Source: an uncultured Collinsella sp. (lineage in GTDB: Bacteria; Actinomycetota; Coriobacteriia; Coriobacteriales; Coriobacteriaceae). From it: 25,189 nt of DNA. Numbering within the stretch: position 1 is the stretch's first letter; each line of letters begins with the position of its first letter. The stretch is taken from assembly GCA_934650975.1 (NCBI GenBank), contig CAKUFW010000025.1:1-25189 (forward strand). Direction: 5' to 3'. The translations under genes and the position numbers were made by a program. Of the stretch, positions 23,095-25,189 are shown one piece after another. The notes below the pieces were generated by a model, which searched no databases, was not told the origin of the DNA, and saw nothing but the letters and a program-made list of their open reading frames with translations.

Positions 23095-24201
23095 CTACAG
23101 CTGACTTCGCAGGTAGTCGAGCATATAGGGAACAGCAAAGCGTACGTAACCGCGGCGGGCCTGTTCGATTACGCCGGCGTCGATGAGGCGTCGGCGATAT
23201 TTTTGGGCGTAGTCGGGTGTGACCGACATGCGCTCGGCAACATCAGAGATGCGCGACGCGCCGTCTTCGTCGTCTGCCATTGCGGTGAGAAACGCAACAT
23301 CTTGGTCCGAGAGTGCGGCGAGCGTCGTCTCACACACATCGTTTTCGAAATCGACTTTTGACGCCTCAATGGCTCCGTCGATTAGCTCTCGTGTTACGCG
23401 CTCTCCTGCCTGACAACGATTGGCGATGTTATAGCCGATGAGCTGCAGCATGTAGGGCGAGCCCTGGGTTGCGCGAGCGGCTTCCAATCGAATATCGCTC
23501 GAAATATCAAGGTTGAGCTCTTCAAAAGCCCGCTGATAATAGGCGTCGACATCTCCGACCGAAAGCGGTTCAAGTGTGACTTTGCGCGCGCGGTTGAGAA
23601 ATGTCAGTACGCGGTCGTTGAGCGTTGCCGAGACTGCCCCTGGGAGCCCGGCCATGACCAGTGCGACGTTGAGCCCCTCGCCGACGAGCTCTTGATAGGC
23701 GGTGACGAGTTGTCTGATCTCGGGCGAATTGGCCTGGAGTTCATCGATAAGGATGAGGATGCCGTGTCCTTGCTCGGTCAGTTTGCGCGCCAGCTGCGTG
23801 AGCTTGAACTGGAAGCTTTTGGTTTCCTGCACATCGCGCGTGAACTCGAGGCCGGCCGAGAAGCCGAAGACACTCAAGCTGCCGCCCGTAAGCTTGGGAA
23901 GGTGGCGTTTGGTGGCGTAAGGCTCGCCCGCCTCTTGGATTTTTTCAACGATACGCTCGAGCATGTCCTCGGAGGCTACGGTGGGCGTGGCGACGACGAA
24001 GCCGAGCTTGCGGGCGCGATCGGCGAGCTCCCACAGGAGAACCGTCTTGCCGCTTCCTCGCTGGCCGAGCATGAGCATGGCTCGATCACGATTGCCTGGC
24101 TCCTGTTCAAGGCCGGAGATGAATGTCGAAATCACGTTTCCGCGACCAATCAGATAGGAGGGGCGATTTCCAAACGAAGGGGAGAAGATAGTTTCAGCCA
24201 T
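23095..24201 (-). CDS. AAA/STAND-like ATPase with C-terminal winged-helix region
   Basis: A protein of 368 residues. The P-loop is GQRGSGKT (Gly46-Thr53) and Walker B is ILILIDEL (Asp153-Glu154). Beyond an NTPase domain (about 1-230) comes an ORC/Cdc6-like lid and a C-terminal helical DNA-binding-like region (about 290-368; SRISDVAERMSVTPDYAQKYRRRLIDAG). Such proteins belong to the archaeal/ORC-like and STAND ATPase groups and often sit in mobile or phage-defence-associated contexts, but nothing here proves a role. It runs opposite to all of its neighbours. The ATG is preceded on the minus strand by GGAAAGGAG and a purine-rich stretch. The 56-bp DUF4867-tail copies on either side suggest insertion into, or rearrangement of, that gene. 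Confidence 0.85.
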   Translation of the reverse strand: MAETIFSPSFGNRPSYLIGRGNVISTFISGLEQEPGNRDRAMLMLGQRGSGKTVLLWELADRARKLGFVVATPTVASEDMLERIVEKIQEAGEPYATKRHLPKLTGGSLSVFGFSAGLEFTRDVQETKSFQFKLTQLARKLTEQGHGILILIDELQANSPEIRQLVTAYQELVGEGLNVALVMAGLPGAVSATLNDRVLTFLNRARKVTLEPLSVGDVDAYYQRAFEELNLDISSDIRLEAARATQGSPYMLQLIGYNIANRCQAGERVTRELIDGAIEASKVDFENDVCETTLAALSDQDVAFLTAMADDEDGASRISDVAERMSVTPDYAQKYRRRLIDAGVIEQARRGYVRFAVPYMLDYLRSQL

Positions 24202-24202
24202 G

Positions 24203-24246
24203 AGTCTCCTTTCCTTTTTTTCCTATTTTTTCCTTTTTTTCCTATT
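24203..24246. repeat. Homopyrimidine tract beside the ATPase start
   Basis: A T/C-rich stretch with repeated TTTTTTCCTATT-like units immediately upstream of the ATPase gene. On the minus strand it is purine-rich and covers the ribosome-binding site. It may be prone to slippage, but no function is shown. Confidence 0.4.
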
Positions 24247-24265
24247 CAGTCAAATGGTCTGTCAC

Positions 24266-24321
24266 CCGAAGGCGGCTACGTGGGCCTCGTCGGCAAGAAC
24301 CTCGACATCACCTGCGACTAA
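24266..24321 (+). pseudogene. Remnant copy of the 3' end of the DUF4867 gene
   Basis: These 56 bp match 22842-22897 at 48 positions and encode EGGYVGLVGKNLDITCD then stop, against EGGYVGLTGKNLDITVD in the intact gene. Several changes are synonymous, so the copy looks like a diverged paralogue or allelic tail rather than a fresh duplication. Upstream of the match the frame is unrelated sequence. The 380-nt gap 24202-24581 also holds the palindromes below and a candidate promoter. Confidence 0.7.
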
Positions 24322-24331
24322 CCTCACCAAT

Positions 24332-24394
24332 TTGCGGTGGAATAGTTCCTGTTTGGGGGCTACAGTGCCAAAAACAGGAACTATTTCACCGCAA
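24332..24394. repeat. Palindrome with 23-bp arms
   Basis: Arms 24332-24354 and 24372-24394 match at 22 of 23 positions (TTGCGGTG and AGTTCCTGTTT). No T-run follows, so it is not an evident terminator. Confidence 0.65.
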
Positions 24395-24402
24395 CTGATG
24401 AG

Positions 24403-24437
24403 ACCACCACAAAGGTGCCCGTCCCCTTTGCGGTGGT
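24403..24437. repeat. Palindrome of the AAAGG...CCTTT family
   Basis: ACCACCACAAAGG (24403-24415) and CCTTTGCGGTGGT (24425-24437) match at 12 of 13 positions. The stem closely matches the one at 23055-23089. Confidence 0.65.
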
Positions 24438-24516
24438 TGGGTATCAGAAAGTGTCAGGCTCGGGCAGCTGCGGGGCGCCTGCGCGCGAAAAGAAGTGTCG
24501 ACCTGCGCTGTTGCCG

Positions 24517-24545
24517 TTGAGCGACACCCCATTTGCAGGGATACT
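24517..24545 (+). promoter_or_regulatory. Candidate promoter for the GH1 gene
   Basis: TTGAGC (24517-24522), a 17-nt spacer and GATACT (24540-24545). Each hexamer has two mismatches to consensus. No RAT site or terminator is seen in the leader. Confidence 0.35.
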
Positions 24546-24569
24546 GAAACCACGACAAGCAGCGTATGA

Positions 24570-25189
<620 letters not shown>

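Overview
The window reads as high-GC Gram-positive gut actinobacterial DNA, most likely class Coriobacteriia and probably Collinsella. This is inferred from GC-rich codon use, the NRAMP-related Mg transporter type, split transketolases, an abundance of PTS and sugar genes, and many small intergenic palindromes. No rRNA or tRNA gene, CRISPR array or complete insertion sequence was seen.

Layout. (1) 1-1989: the 3' part of a protein with a cyanophycin-synthetase N-terminal-like domain, then a coupled pair of small envelope-associated proteins (YtxH-like and PRC-barrel). (2) 2062-3468: a membrane-anchored polysaccharide-deacetylase-like protein that has lost most catalytic residues. (3) 3469-6902: a structured-looking leader followed by an MgtE-like protein (PRC, MgtE_N, CBS, divergent membrane domain) and an NRAMP-family transporter with altered metal-site motifs. 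Together they look like a divalent-cation, probably Mg2+, transport operon. (4) 6984-7213: a 230-bp element bounded by 32-bp terminal inverted repeats. (5) 7336-9573, minus strand: an OatA-type acyltransferase/SGNH fusion. (6) 9760-11727: ribokinase plus nucleoside hydrolase, a nucleoside and ribose salvage operon. (7) 11930-17921: a LacI-family regulator followed by an operon of FucI-like sugar isomerase, split transketolase and FGGY kinase. The set has the logic of isomerase, kinase and transketolase known for D-apiose catabolism, but the substrate is not proven. (8) 18074-18562: luxS, whose promoter seems to lie inside a palindromic element. (9) 18605-22125: a lower-GC block with a BglG/LicT-type antiterminator and its RAT/terminator leader, a beta-glucoside-type PTS EIIBC, and an alpha/beta hydrolase. 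(10) 22253-24321: a DUF4867-like protein, paired palindromes, a minus-strand AAA/STAND-like ATPase, and a duplicated 56-bp tail of the DUF4867 gene. (11) 24582 to the window end: the start of a GH1 6-phospho-beta-glucosidase.

How it fits together. The right half is a carbohydrate-use region. PTS EIIBC could import and phosphorylate a beta-glucoside, GH1 could hydrolyse the phospho-glucoside, and the hydrolase could remove acyl groups. The isomerase/kinase/transketolase operon would send a sugar into the pentose phosphate pool. GTTTA-containing inverted motifs recur upstream of lacI, the isomerase operon and the antiterminator gene, which suggests shared control. The most interesting items are the isomerase/transketolase/kinase operon with its operators, the cation-transport operon with its possible riboswitch-like leader, the dead-looking deacetylase, and the palindromic repeat families.
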